A DNA stretch of 64,000 nucleotides from NCBI RefSeq assembly GCF_002994745.2, contig NC_037092.1:16173501-16237500 (forward strand), in the 5' to 3' direction. The translations under genes and the position numbers were made by a program. The notes beneath the pieces were generated by a model. The model was not told where the DNA came from, did not search any database, and saw only the letters and a list, made by a program, of their open reading frames with translations. The stretch's first letter is position 1. Every line of letters starts with the position of its first letter. Positions 19,858 through 32,087 of the stretch are shown here, in pieces. Origin of the DNA: Rosa chinensis (taxonomy: Eukaryota; Streptophyta; Magnoliopsida; Rosales; Rosaceae).

Positions 19858-20901
19858 CGTTATTAGCACGAAGCCCTAACCCTGAAGCCCTAAATTCGTA
19901 GCCTTCAAATCCCAGAAACCTCCGCCGCCCACCTTGAAGCTCTCACCTCCAGGAGTCCAGAACCGGCGGCGCTGTCCCTAGAACCGGCCGGAAAATATAC
20001 GAACCGGCCATCGGAAATACAGTTACCCTCTCTGCCCAGTTCGAAGCCTTCCCCCCTGCCCACCGTCACCAAACTCCACCAGAAGCTGCAAATGGACCTC
20101 AGACCACCGGACCCGAAAGATCACCACCGGAACGGGTCTAGAATGACTCGAACTGGCCGCCGGAACCAACTGAGCCGCTGAACCACCGCCTGCACCTCCT
20201 ATCTGTGCTTCAGTCAACCAAACCCAACTCCGGTCAACCCTAGGCCCAGCTGCGATCAGCCCAAGCCCCTGTAGCCAAAGTACTTGGCCCAACAACCTAA
20301 AGCCCACGTGCAGCGAAGCCCAAGTGAAGCCGCCGAGCCGTGAAGCCGCCAAGCCGCAGAAAACTCCGCCACGTCAGCATACACGCAGGCGCCTTGTCAT
20401 TTGCCACGTCATCAACCGGACCTGCCACGTCAGCACCCCGGTCAACACTTTTCCGGCGACTTTTCCGGGCAACTACAGTAACTTTCCAGCGACGACTTTT
20501 CCAACCATCTTTTAAGGTAAACTTTTCTAAAAGTTCCCGGTTTTTGAAGTTTTATTTCAATTTCTTCTTCTTTTCTTGAGGACTTCCAACATCCCTTCTT
20601 CTACCCCCCTTTTCTTCTTTATAGGGGAGACCAAAAGCCGAACTGTGGGGGTTCGTGCTCACTCCAAGCTTGGAGCTTGTAGAGTCCTCCAAACTTAAAG
20701 TTTGTTGAGAAGAAAACGATCGACCACATACATCGTTGTTTCGATCTAATCCAAAACCCCTCTTGGAATAAGATTTTCTTGGAAGCGCTACGCTCAGAAA
20801 ATCCCTAATTTCTTAGAAGCGACTACGCTCAGAAATTTAATAGTTTTTCGTGGTAGCCTTTTCGCTCCGAAACTAACCCTAATCTTGTGTTGTTTTTCAG
20901 G
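19858..20901 (+). other. Copia-2 leader with candidate intron 20517-20900
   Basis: GC-rich first part rich in CCGCC/CCGG words, then a donor (TTAAGGTAAAC, GT at 20517-20518) and an acceptor (GTTGTTTTTCAG, AG at 20899-20900) one base before the gag ATG. The putative intron shares ATCGTTGTTTCGATCTAATCC with the Copia-1 intron apart from one base. Confidence 0.6.
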
Positions 20902-21990
20902 ATGAGTAACCTGAACAAGTTGAACTTCATTCCACTAGAAACAACTGGCGCAGGATACCATAGGTGGGTCCGAGATGTGCGCCAACATCTTAAGGCTGAT
21001 GAACTTCTGGGAGCCATCCAAGAGCCTGGTCAGAACGTGCTCTCCATTGAGCAAGCTACTGCTTTCAAAGCAAAACAAGCTAAAGCCATAATTCTCATGA
21101 CAAGGCACATGAATGACGCGCTCCAAAATGAATACCTCAATGAGGAAGACCCAAGAAAGCTATGGGTAGAACTTGAGCAGCGATTTGGCAACGTTCGTGA
21201 CTCCCTGCTTCCTGATTTAGAAGTGCAATGACATAGCCTCCGCTTTTGTGATTTCAAGTCTGTGCTTGATTATAACTCGGAAGCTCTTTGTATCAAGTCT
21301 CTGATGGAGTTTTGTGGCCAAGGCATAACTGATACGATGTTGATCGAGAAGGCTCTCTCTACCTTCCCCGTCTCTGCACTGATGATTTCAAAGAATTATC
21401 GGATTGATGTAAATGCAGGACGTATCACAAGGTTTCATGAGCTCATTGGCGCCATGAACGTAGCTGAAAAGCACGACAATATCCTTGTAAAGAACTATAA
21501 TACTAGACCCGTGGGAACTAAGCCTATTCCGGAGTCTAACTATAGTCGCGCCCCTAATGGAGGACCCAAGGAGCGAAACCCTAAGGATAGGGACAATTCT
21601 GGACATTCTGGTCCATATGTTCGCCCTAAAGAGGAAGGAAATCACCAAGAGAGGCGTGCACGGAACCATGGAGGTCAACATGTGAAGAGAGAGAGAGGCG
21701 GAGCCTCCGACCATGGTGGTAACACCACCAAGAGGATAGGTCGTCCAAATCACGCCCCAATGGCGCCTCGATCAAGGGAGCCTAACCATAATGATGTTTG
21801 TTTTCGATGTGGATCAACTGAACATTGGGCCAAAACATGTACTGCACCCCAGAATGTTGCAAACGCATACAAGACGTATCGTGAAGCAAGGGAAGCAAAT
21901 TACATGGCACAAGATGATCAAGATGGTGATCTAGATCTAAGGGTGGAAGACTACAAGGATCAAGACCCAGAAATTGGCGATTTTGTTTAA
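20902..21990 (+). pseudogene. Copia-2 gag with one premature stop
   Basis: The frame from ATG 20902 (MSNLNKLNFIPLETTGAGYH) to TAA 21988-21990 is 362 codons with one internal TGA at 21229-21231, where Copia-1 has a tryptophan codon. The CCHC knuckle CFRCGSTEHWAKTC and the acidic tail are present. Apart from the stop the gene is much better kept than the pol behind it. Confidence 0.85.
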
Positions 21991-22139
21991 GTCTTTTTAT
22001 TTTCCAAGAGATGTAGGCGATTGCCATATTACTTTTTATTGGATTAGATTTTCTTTGATTATAGAAACAATGATGTATTCTGTTGGCTTATGAATAAAAT
22101 TTCGAGTTCTTTTCATTATGACTCAATTTTGATTCTGAG

Positions 22140-25100
22140 CATATGACTTTATGACTACGATGGCTGGGCCATCAGTATTAATTCGAGGACATGGAATAGC
22201 CCAAGTTCCACTCGCCAAATGGCACCTTGATTACAGTTGTCACAGAAACTCTCTACGCTCTTAGGGCAAATAGTACCCTATGAATAGCCAACGAATTCCA
22301 TGCGAAAATGCATGTAGAGAACGGAAATGAGTTCCTTTGCATTACCTCAAATGATTGCGAACAAAGACGCATCTTAGAGAAGTTTATGTCTCTCTCTACT
22401 GGACTTTATGTCACTATTCGAGCTATTAAATCCAGTAAAGTTATGAGAGAAGATCTCTTGGATTTAGACACATATTGGGTTTGTCACGATAGGATAGATC
22501 ATCCTAGTCATGATATGATGATCCGTCTACAAAAAGACTTCACACGGACATCTTTTCTCTCGAGCGAAATGAAGCATGAATCAAAAGTTGATTCTTAGAC
22601 TAAGTGTGACTGACGTTGCTGCCTAGGGCACCGCCTCCGTCCACCACCAGCCTAGGGCTGGCGTAGTCCCTATCCATGACTCCATGGATGGCGTCCATCA
22701 TGGTGATGGCGCCCTAGGTGATGCTGCAATCACCAACTTGCTTCAAAATAGTGTTTCAGACGCTCAGGCCTAACCAAAATTCTCATTAGTTGCTTCTAAA
22801 GCCTCTCGCTCGTTTTACTAAGCCCGTTCCTTAGGGACATTAGGACTGAGACCGTCCTATGCAAAGGATATGACAATACTCATTCTGTTCTTACAAAGAA
22901 TCCGTAGGGATTTTGTGGATTGATTCAACCAACTTGCGGACGTTTAAATATCTCATGATGTTGGTTGACACGCAAACACACTGGTCACGTGTTGTGCCAT
23001 TGTCCACTTGTAATGCTGCTTATGCTACACTCCTAGCACATATCATGTGACAACGGGCTCACTCCCCGAATCATCCTATTCAGTCAATTGGATTTGACTA
23101 TGCTAGAGAGTTTACATCGAAGACTTTCGATGGTTATTGCATTGGGACTAATGTTGGACATTATATTCCCATGAACACACCCAAATGGTCTCACGGAAAC
23201 GACTACGATGGTAGTCTGAACATTGGTAATGCGCACCAATTTTCCTATATCCGCTTGGGGTGATGCAATATCGCATGCAGCCATGCTAATTAGTCTACGA
23301 CCCACCGCCACTCAATATACCTCTGCGTTACAGCTAGTGACTGGGTACAAGTAACGTACTTACGCATATTTGAGTGTGCCATTTATGTGCCAATTGCGCC
23401 GCCACTGCGCTCTATGATGGGTCCTTACAGACGAATGGGCAACTACGTTGGATTTGAGACTCCAACAATCGTCCGCCACTTAATGCCCTTGCAAGGCGAT
23501 CTCCTTACCGCTAGATTTGCGGATTGTCACTTTGATGAGACAGTCTTCCCGTCGTTAGGGGGAGATAAGAACACGGATGTTCAGCAGGAATGACATGGAT
23601 TGTCATGGCCTGTCCCCACTATGTCTAATCTCGATCCCTGTCAAAGTGACGAGATCACACAAATATGCTGCAAACATGCCTGCAAGGAAGGACGTCCCTA
23701 CGAGAGGACGTAGCGCCACCCTACATGGAGGTAGGCATGGCGCCAATGCCAAAGAGAGTGGCACTCTGGCGTTACAGGCCATGGCCCCAGCTAGGATGCG
23801 TGGGAGGCCCGTGGGTTCGAAGGATACATTGGCACAAACCAATCCTTGAATCATCGACACTCAAAATCCGCCTCATGAGAATCTTCCAGGTTATGGTTAT
23901 CGTTGGGGGACGCCTCAACGTCAGAACCTATTCCTGAGAATATAGAGCTCTATGAAACTTACACTAGTGTACATGAGACGTGGGATAGAAACTCCATCAT
24001 AATTGATGATGTAGTTGTGTATTTCATTGCGCATGAGTTTGTTGAGTCAGATGATATCGAACCACGCTCCGTTGATGAATGAATGCCAACGTAGAGAGAA
24101 ATTTGGCCTAAATGGAAAGATGCGATCCAGGTTAAGATGGATTCTCTAACGAAGAGGAAGGTTTTCGAGCTAGAGATGCCAACACATCCTAACATAAAAC
24201 CTGTTGACTAATGGGTCTTCGTTAGAAAGCGTGATGAGAAAAAGAGATGGCAATCTCGCCTTATGGCACAAGGCTTCTCACAAAACGCCCTGGAATTGAC
24301 TACGATGAGACATATTCTCTCATAATGGATGTCATTGCACTCTACTACCTTGTCAGTTTGGTAGTTTCTAAATAATTGAACATGTAGCTTACAAATGTGG
24401 TCACTACGTATCTCTATAGGGATCTAGATACGGAATATACATGAAGGTTCATGGCGAACTTCATTTACCCAAGTCAAGAGGTTCTAGACCACGGAGCGCG
24501 TTTACAATAAGGTTGAAACGCTCACTAATGTGACTACTTGATTGGGAAGGGATATGCCCACGCGTTTCTATGACAAGTTTCGGATTCTATCGGGGTTCAT
24601 GTTGGACATGATCTTCATTAGAAGCCCTTAAAGAGTTAAGGGAAACCACTGAACACTTGAAATCCGTAGTTTGAGATGAAGGATTTTGGGAGAACACGAT
24701 TATGTCTCGATTTAAAACTTGAGCATCGTGTCGATAGATGCTTAGGCATTTTGACAAGGTCAAGCCTTCAAGCACCCCCATGATCGTCCGTAATCTTGAT
24801 CCTGAAAAGGATCCTCTTCGCCGAAAGGATGATGACGAAGATGTGCTAGAGGCAAAAGTGCCTTACTTAGTATAATAGGCGCATTATTGTACTTATCCCA
24901 ATGCACAAGACCGAACATCTCATATGTTGTGAACTTGTTAGCTAGATATAACTCTGCGCCAACGCGACGCCATTGGATTGGTGTAAAAGATATCTTTCGA
25001 TACTTGAGATGTATGAATGATATGGGCTTGTTCTATCCCTACAAAGAGATGATGGATTCTGACCCATCACACACCAGAAACGCTGCCAACGCTGGCCTGC

Positions 25101-25611
25101 GTTCTCTATCCCCATCCCAAAACGACATGTGTTTTGGAAGGTTTTGCTGATGTTGGGTATCTCTCTGACCCACACAATGGTCATTCCCAATCCGGTTAAG
25201 TGTTCACCATGGGAAAAGACCGTGACATCTTGGAGGTCGACAGAATAGACCCTAGTCGCTATATCTTCGAACAATGCAGAGATCATTGCTCTTCACGAAG
25301 TGGTTCGTGAATGTATATGGATTGGATCCATAATTACGCATGTTCGAACAATTGTGGTTTGAAGTCTACCACAGATGAGCCTACGAGCATTTAGGGTAAT
25401 GCTACTTGTTTTGAACGAATGAGGAAAGGCTACATCAAAGGCGACAACACCAAGCATAATCAGCAACAACAGACACTCCTCGAGATCAAAGTGAACTAGG
25501 TTCGATCTGAGGACAGTGAGGCAGACTTGTTTACTAAGTCATTGCCTAAATCCACTTTCGAGAAACATGTGGCAAGAATTGGCTTGCGAAAATTATCTGA
25601 ACTCCCATGAT
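22140..25611 (+). pseudogene. Copia-2 pol remnant, heavily decayed
   Basis: Homology to Copia-1 pol can be followed in order: post-protease region (22150-22590), integrase (22780-23590), connection (23600-24100), reverse transcriptase (24110-24900) and RNase H (24880-25600). It changes frame and hits stops throughout. The N-terminal protease coding is absent: homology resumes at the ACTACGATGGCTGG word. It cannot supply enzymes. Confidence 0.85.
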
Positions 25612-25802
25612 CGTAGTCATCAGGGGGAGGCGCAGACATCAGGGGAAGATGTCTACATGTTCACCTCGAAACGTGAAGGGTGTGTTGTGCTCTTTTTCCC
25701 CTTCGACCGAGGTTATTTTTGTCCCACTGGGTTTTCGTTACTCTGCAAGGTTTTTAATGAGGCAACGAGAGAAGCACCGCGTTTGGGCAACACAAGGGGG
25801 AG

Positions 25803-26020
25803 TGTTCAAGGAAAACCTAATTTGTGTTTAGTCCAAACTCTAGGTTACTTGATCTAGTGGTAATATGATTTAATTAGAAGGATCTAGAATCCTAATCAAT
25901 GTAGAATTACTTTCCTTGTATGATTGAGATTCTATGCATTGTAATCCTCTATATAAAGAGGCCCCTATTATCAATGAGAATAGACAGCAAATTTCTCCCA
26001 AATTCAGTTTCTCTACAACA
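25803..26020 (+). repeat. 3' LTR of Copia-2
   Basis: 218 bp, about 98% identical to the 5' LTR by eye (differences near the GACCTAGTGG, AATAGG, AATACACAG and ATTCCTCC words). Confidence 0.9.
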
Positions 26021-26144
26021 GTGTGGGTATTTTCACCCTGTCAAACACTTATCACACCCTACATATATATTTTTATAATAATAATTCAATTTTACCCTTG
26101 AATAAAAATAATTAAAGATAACAAAATCAAATGAATAAGCCAGT

Positions 26145-26280
26145 GCCCAGTACCATTTGGTCTAATAACATAAGTCTTCACTTTATAAGTGAGAGGTCGT
26201 GAGTTCGACTCACAATAGACTAGTTGTTATATATGAGTTGTTTATTTGATGAAAATAAAATAAATAAATAAGTCAACAAC
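26145..26280 (+). mobile_element. tRNA-related SINE-like sequence
   Basis: ACCATTTGGTCTAATAAC is followed about 40 bases later by GAGGTCGTGAGTTCGACTC, resembling the A and B boxes of a tRNA-type RNA polymerase III promoter. An A-rich AAATAAAATAAATAAATAAG tail ends near 26272. It does not fold into a proper tRNA. Target duplications were not identified. Confidence 0.5.
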
Positions 26281-26773
26281 CCTATTCAAGGAACTCACCC
26301 TTAAGCTGTCATTAATCTTGCCGGCAACTCAAACCTATGATGTTTGCTGGTAGACCGCAACATTGACATCATCCTCTCTCTGATTATCTCTGATTATCAG
26401 ATTAAATCATGAACATAAACATAGAAACATTTGATTGAGGCATTCACTTTCCTAATATTGTGTGTATCAATGGGGTAATTGTTTTAGGATCATTGCAAGA
26501 TTAATATGAACATATTACTCTTTTCATGGTTTAACTGTTTATGAATGTGCCCTGAACATAGTGGTCTAGTCAGCTAGGACAAAGGGAGGATGATAGCTTT
26601 AAGTTATTTTATTCACATTTTGTATATTTTTTTCACTTCATTTTGTTTTATTTTTATATGAGTTCAAGGACAAAAATGAAACTTTATAGTCTAAAAATTA
26701 CAAGTAGGATGAACAAAGTATTTAAAAGGGTGACAATAACCTCACCTTAGTAAAATACAAAAAGTTTTATGTG

Positions 26774-26817
<44 letters not shown>

Positions 26818-28090
26818 ATAGTTCTTAGATCACTTTCTTCGCAGATTACTTACCCGCCACAGTGAAGCCCATAGAACATATGCACCAGCGGGTTAGTATG
26901 CGGTCCAATTGGCTTAAACTTGATTTTGGTGAATGCAGTGGCTATAATTGGGTTATACCAATTAATGGGTCCCTCCAGTCATACCAATTCATTGGTCCAA
27001 TTAGCCCAACTTATTCAGTGGGCTCCACAATATGTGGCACGTTGTTAAAAGTCATTTCATATAATGACTTTTAATCTCCAATAGTCATTTAACAGCAACT
27101 ATTGGATATTCAATCCGACGGCTGTAATTAATTGACAATTGTAACTTTTTTTCATCTCAAAAAGAGAAATATTAAAAACACCTACCTATTTTGTCAATAC
27201 ACAACCTCATTTTTTGAAATTATCTTTAATACATCTTTACCCTCGTAACTAAGAATACCTAGGAAGAAGGGAAAAAAAACTTAGGTCCAGACCATCATGA
27301 TTGAGAGGTGCATAATTTATCATATTTAAGTCTATTGCTATTCGTTATTTTATAATAAAATGAATGAGTTAGAAAAAAAAATGGTAAAAGAAGATGGACA
27401 ATAAGAAAAGGATGAGATCAATGATTGTTGAAAATTTTGATAGGTTAAATGAAATCAACTAACTACACACATCTTCCCCAAATCAATATTGTAGAGAATT
27501 CTTTGGGATCAATGTTCATTGCTTATAGTAATACGTTCATACACATAATCCATGCTATCGTATTGCCAACTTATAAGATTCAGATTATAAATACAAATAA
27601 ATAATCAAAACATAAATTAATAAACTTACATCAGGGCGTAGAGAAGAGAAGATTAATGAGAATCATATGCCAGAGTGTCCAAATCAAATATAATTACAAT
27701 TCAATTGAATCAAGAAACATAACTACGCGGTCTATACTACAATAACTCATTATTCAATCTAATTTTCATGGTCATCTCTAATTTCTTTAGGACCCCAGCC
27801 TTCATCGAAAAACACTAACCAGCCTTCATCAACTTTGCAACCTCCATCGCCATCAAGCAAACTCATTACTTGTTTTTTTTTTTTTTTAATATATTATATA
27901 ATAAGGGGCATAAGAGGAAATTCAGGAGAAAAGATTGGCAAAAAAATTTGTGAGGTGTGTAATAAGTAAATAGGCATGTGTATATAGAATTACCCCTAAA
28001 AAATTCTCTGGAAGATAAAAAAAAAAATCTAAATTAATATTTTTTTTTCTAAAATTCTATAAATACTCATTCTTAAATTATTCGAATTTG
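26281..28090. other. Intergenic AT-rich DNA with a TG/TA microsatellite
   Basis: A (TG)n-(TA)n tract runs at 26769-26814. No gene is supported. Scattered A/T runs occur. Confidence 0.5.
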
Positions 28091-28125
28091 AAGTGTGAAT
28101 AGTGGATTGGCAGTCAAATTGCCTT

Positions 28126-28916
28126 TTAGAGCAAATGCACCCATGAACAAAGGGCAATTGCTAATTTGCCAACTAAATTGGTATTGCCAATCCACTATTC
28201 ATCTAAAATTGGCAATTGCCTTTGGTTTGCACAATGCACCAATAGAAGGCAATTTGCCTGCCAATCCAATATTAATTAATCAATATAATTATTTATGAAT
28301 GAAATTAAGCTTACAATTTGATTTTACTAGTTATTTTTAAATGATAATAATGGTACACTAATTAATACATCCATTTAATAATGACAAAATATTTATGATA
28401 ATTTGAATGGTAACATTTGACAAAATAATTAACAATATTTAATACGAATCAAAAAAGTTTGCGTAAATAAATATTTTATTGCTGAAACATTGATCAGATC
28501 AAGTGTTTGCCTCAGTGGTTTGAAGGCTTTATGCTCAACTTGTTTAATGGGTACAGGGTTCGACTCTCCAATCAAGCAACTTTTTTCCAAAATTAAAGCC
28601 AATTTTTGGAGAATGGACCCGCTATTGCACTTTGAGCTCTACAAACTACTCGACCTAGAGAGTGACCGAGAATTAGTCACCCAATCGCCTGACTACGTGG
28701 GCCCCATCAATTGGTCGACCAATTCTGGACTGGTGCATCAATCAATCTGGGCTTTGTGAGCACTTGGTCACCCAATTACCCTTCCGGTGCATCTGCTCTT
28801 ATTGGTGCATTGTGTAAGATGGAGGCAATTGCTAATTTGGGATGAATAGTGGATTGGTAATACCAATTTGGTTGGCAAATCAGCAATTGCCCTCAGTTGA
28901 TGGATGCATTTGCTTT
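28126..28916. mobile_element. Fold-back (MITE-like) element with about 95-bp inverted ends
   Basis: The left arm (about 28126-28220, AGCAAATGCACCCATGAAC onward) is repeated inverted at about 28825-28914 (ending ATGGATGCATTTGCT) with roughly 85-90% identity by eye. An internal GGTGCATCTGCTCTTA near 28785 looks like a second, nested end of the same type. TIR style resembles hAT-type MITEs, but no 8-bp duplication was confirmed. Confidence 0.55.
28495..28590 (+). mobile_element. tRNA-like (SINE-related) sequence
   Basis: TTTGCCTCAGTGGTTTGAAG (A-box-like) and GGGTTCGACTCTCC (B-box-like) are spaced as in a tRNA. The acceptor arms do not pair, so a functional tRNA is unlikely. It sits inside the fold-back element. 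Confidence 0.4.
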
Positions 28917-29143
28917 TATAGAATTAGCTAAGTGGTAGACAATATAGACATTGTGGACAGTGACTACCTGATCATGCCTTCTAAGGCTTCATCCACTGCT
29001 AACAGAAAAGCCAGATCTAAATGATGTTTGCTTTTATAGAATTAGCTAAGTGGTAGACAATATAGACATTGTGGACAGTGACTACCTGATCATGCCTTCT
29101 AAGGCTTCATCCACTGCTAACAGAAAAGCCAGATCTAAATGTG
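28909..29143. repeat. Perfect 118-bp tandem duplication
   Basis: The segment TTTGCTTTTATAGAATTAGC .. CCAGATCTAAATG occurs at 28909-29023 and again at 29027-29141 with no difference seen. Perfect identity indicates a recent duplication. It abuts the right end of the fold-back element. Confidence 0.9.
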
Positions 29144-29356
29144 AAAGCTCCGCTCTGCTCACTATCAGCAGAACCAAAACTACTTGATCGACCGCTAACA
29201 GAAAAGCCAAACCTAGATGTGTAACTAGCTGTAGCATAACAACAGTAAATCAACCCATACATGGTTTGCTTAATTTTCCAAATGATTTTTTTTCCCGGTG
29301 AAACTAAATGGTTAGTTAAGCTGCTTCTTCCCTCATTCATTAATTTACCATTACAG

Positions 29357-29623
29357 TTAGGTGGACGTTGGTATGTCCTTCCTCCCTTTCTTCTTCAACC
29401 TCTCACTTGTCTCTTGCCTCGTCTCTAAACCTTTGATATTCTTAGTGTATGGCAATTTGTAATGATGAAGATGTGGTGGAATGGTGCTGAAAAGTGTATG
29501 GTTGGGTAGAGGAATACGTATTGTGTCTTGGAGGTATTTTGTGAAGGAATGTGCCACCTCAAAGAAGGTCTCGCAATGTTGCGATTCTGAATCAACAAAC
29601 TCACGATATGTTGCATACGACAT
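29357..29623 (-). CDS. Small hypothetical open frame, 88 aa
   Basis: It starts with a true ATG at 29623 (MSYATYREFVDSESQHCETF) and stops at 29357. I recognise no domain. The frame is basic at its C-terminus (ERLKKKGRK). A second short open stretch on the same strand (29340-29107) has a Ser/Phe-rich end (SRFGFSVSGRSSSFGS), but no joining introns are evident. It may be a gene remnant or chance. Confidence 0.2.
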   Translation of the reverse strand: MSYATYREFVDSESQHCETFFEVAHSFTKYLQDTIRIPLPNHTLFSTIPPHLHHYKLPYTKNIKGLETRQETSERLKKKGRKDIPTST

Positions 29624-29727
29624 TCTGAAAACTCACTAACTCAAGACCGCAAGGCCTTTGATAATTTCAAAATTTAAAATAAAAAAACTTGCCAATTGAA
29701 ACATTAACATTAAATTTGAGCAAACAA

Positions 29728-30650
29728 GAGAACCCTACAGGCGGCTTCAACCTTCGCTACCTTCCTCTTCATTCTCGTCCAGGAGCTCCTACATCGAGCT
29801 AGGCCTCTGGCCTAGGTAGAGTGTGGGGAGTTTTCAGGAGAGCTTGGTGGTTCCTAAAAGAAGGCTTTTAGGCATGGACAGAATGGGTGCCGAACTGAGG
29901 GCGTCGGGTGATGCATGTGGTGGCAAGCAGCACGCTGGTTAGATCCGATCAAGGCGATCTCATGGGGAGGCGTGGTTGGCCAGTGGGGCGACCCAGTTCG
30001 TTTTTCCTTTGGTTTCGAGTTTTGATGATGGGTTGTGCGAGGGTGTTGACTGGGATGTTTTCGCTGAGCTGCGTTTGGTAGGTGGCTACCAGGCGGTTTT
30101 GATGGCGGCAAAGGCTTCGCAGCCTTGTTGGGATTCGAGTTGGTGCGGCGGTGGGCGTCTGGTGTCGATGCTTCGACGGTGGGGTTTGGTCATGAATCTG
30201 TGTTGATTCTTGGTCTGAGCTAGGCTTGCTATTTTGTTTGGGCCTTGGGGTGGATATATTGTTGGGCTTTAGGGTTCTTTAGGATTTGGTTCTTTCCAAT
30301 AACTCCCTAACTTTGTTTCAGGGAAGCCAATGGGCGTAGGACAAATAAAGGCACTTCAAGTGTTTTTTAGTCTACAAGATATGGGTTCTTTTTACACCTA
30401 ATTAATGAATTTCCCTGAGTACCACAATTGAGTGCATTGACGAAGGAAGATTCACAGTAGTTTTCTTTGTGTTGATGGAATCGTCATAGTTGTAGGCTTT
30501 CAAATATGTGAGCTTCATTGTACTAGTGGATGATACTTGTATTCCCTTACCTGCTTGACCACTGAGTTAGGGTACAAGCATACAGGGCTTATTTGTATGT
30601 GTCGTTCTGACTTTGGGATTAAATGAAATCTCTATTACTCTGTCAAAAAA
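29728..30650 (+). mobile_element. Retroposon (LINE-like, non-autonomous) with long target duplication
   Basis: The body is flanked by a 19-bp direct repeat (29709-29727 and 30651-30669; ATTAAATTTGAGCAAACAA with one base changed). The 3' end reads TTAAATGAAATCTCTATTAC followed by TCTGTC and an A-rich end, a typical plant LINE-type tail. The 5' part is GC-rich. No reverse transcriptase is present, so it was likely moved in trans or is internally deleted. Confidence 0.65.
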
Positions 30651-31494
30651 ATTAAATTTGAGCAATCAAATTCTTAATCAAACACGAGCAGAATAATTGT
30701 GTGAATAATTGTGTAATGGAGCTGATAATTAAAACTGTTGAGCAATCAAATGTAAATGGGCTCCGGAAGCTACCAAGAACGAAAAGTAGTAATGAACGAG
30801 GTGATCTCCTCCCGAGCATAGTTAGTAATTTTTCGTATTTCAAAAATACTTCCGTACTTCGTATTTTTAAAAGGGACTCTTTAAATTTCCGGTACTTTTA
30901 AAGTCAAAAGTATTATACGCGTACCATATACGATTTTTACATTTTCTCTCTCGTATTTTACACATATTATTGAACAAAAATGAACAAAAATGAATAAAAA
31001 TGAATAAAAATGAATAAAAATGAATATTTTTAATTTTAAAAATTAATTATTTAAATAAGGGAAAATGGTCCGTACGGTACCCGAACTTTTCCTCCTTATA
31101 ACTTTTAGTACCTGAACTTAAAACAATATCAATATGGTACCTGAGGTTCCCAGCCCGATCGAAAATTGGTACCTAGAGTCGTTAGGTCCATTACGGCGTC
31201 AGCCAGCTGGCAATTTTTAAAGGTTATTTTCTTCCTTTCATGCCTAAATTTTTATTTTTTTATTTTTTTTCTTCTAAGCATCTCTCTCTCTCTTCTTTGA
31301 AATAGATTCTAGTCTAGCAAGAAAGAGAATGTGTAGCCAAGTTCATCCTCTTTGCTTTCTCTAACAAATTTTCAGATTCGAATTCTCTCTCTATCTTCTT
31401 TGAATTCGATTTTAGTCTATTATGTACACTGTTTCTAGGTACTTCTTCTTCTTCTCCCCCCCCCCCCCCCCCCTCTCACTTCTGTAAATCATAT

Positions 31495-31695
31495 ATGAAG
31501 CCGAGAAGCATCAAGAATCCGTTTCCGGTGCTGGAGCCGGTTGCGTTGAATCTCATTCCAAGGCTGAAAAGAACGATCAAGAATCCGGGTTGGGTCATTC
31601 TTGACAGAGACACAGCACCAATTGGGTTGCAATTTCATAATCAATCCCAAAAAGAAATGAAAATCCTCTTCGTTAATCTGAAATTTCATCTTTGA
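31495..31695 (+). pseudogene. Coding-like segment of unknown origin in the Pack-MULE
   Basis: Open from ATG 31495 for 66 codons (MKPRSIKNPFPVLEPVALNL, then IPRLKRTIKNPGWVILDRDT). The composition looks protein-coding, but I do not recognise the parent gene. It may be another captured fragment. Confidence 0.3.
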
Positions 31696-31769
31696 TTGAT
31701 GATTTGAATCTTTTATGTTTGATCTCTGATCGTTCATCTGAAATTTCATCCCAAATTCGGCACTTCCAG

Positions 31770-31802
31770 ATCAAGGTCCGTTTGATGTTGTTTTGCACGA
31801 GT
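31770..31802 (+). pseudogene. Possible captured fragment of an inositol-phosphate kinase (ITPK) gene
   Basis: The 11 residues DQGPFDVVLHE resemble the QGPFD..LHK block of plant inositol 1,3,4-trisphosphate 5/6-kinases. The match is short and could be chance. It precedes the phosphatase fragment in the same orientation. Confidence 0.3.
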
Positions 31803-31981
31803 ATGATATAGAGGAAGCTATTTTTCCTCTCTCTCCTTATTTCTTGTCTTCTTTTCCAGTCAATTTCTGATACAAGATTGCAAATTTAACTTGAAATGCC
31901 TAACACCAAGAGATCCCAGGTTGATTGTGATGTTGATGGTGATAATGACGTCATCAAATTCCAAAAACTGGGGAATGTGGA

Positions 31982-32087
31982 TTCATCGCAACACAAGGTC
32001 CACTTTCGAATACCTATGAGGATTTCTGGGAGATGGTTATCCAGTACCGGTGCCCTATTGTCATTGTGCTTTCTAGATTGGATAAGG
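31982..32087 (+). pseudogene. Captured exon of a protein tyrosine phosphatase (PTP1-like)
   Basis: The translation starts FIATQGPLSNTYEDFWEMVI and continues QYRCPIVIVLSRLDK. FIATQGP and the DFW block are hallmarks of the classical tyrosine phosphatase fold, including plant PTP1. The catalytic HCSAG loop is absent because the fragment ends at a donor-like GGGTATTG (GT at 32088-32089). Only this exon is recognised, so the copy is a captured fragment, not a gene. Confidence 0.7.

Larger units (their letters stand above)
19640..26020 (+). mobile_element. Copia-2: complete-length but decayed Copia retrotransposon, 6381 bp
   Basis: Two 218-bp LTRs (19640-19857, 25803-26020) differ at about four positions. 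The leader, gag and pol order match Copia-1, and AAGGGGGAG precedes the 3' LTR. Gag is nearly open, but pol is broken by many stops and indels and the protease region is missing. The 5 bp on each side (AAAAT and GTGTG) do not match, so no target duplication is seen. Confidence 0.9.
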
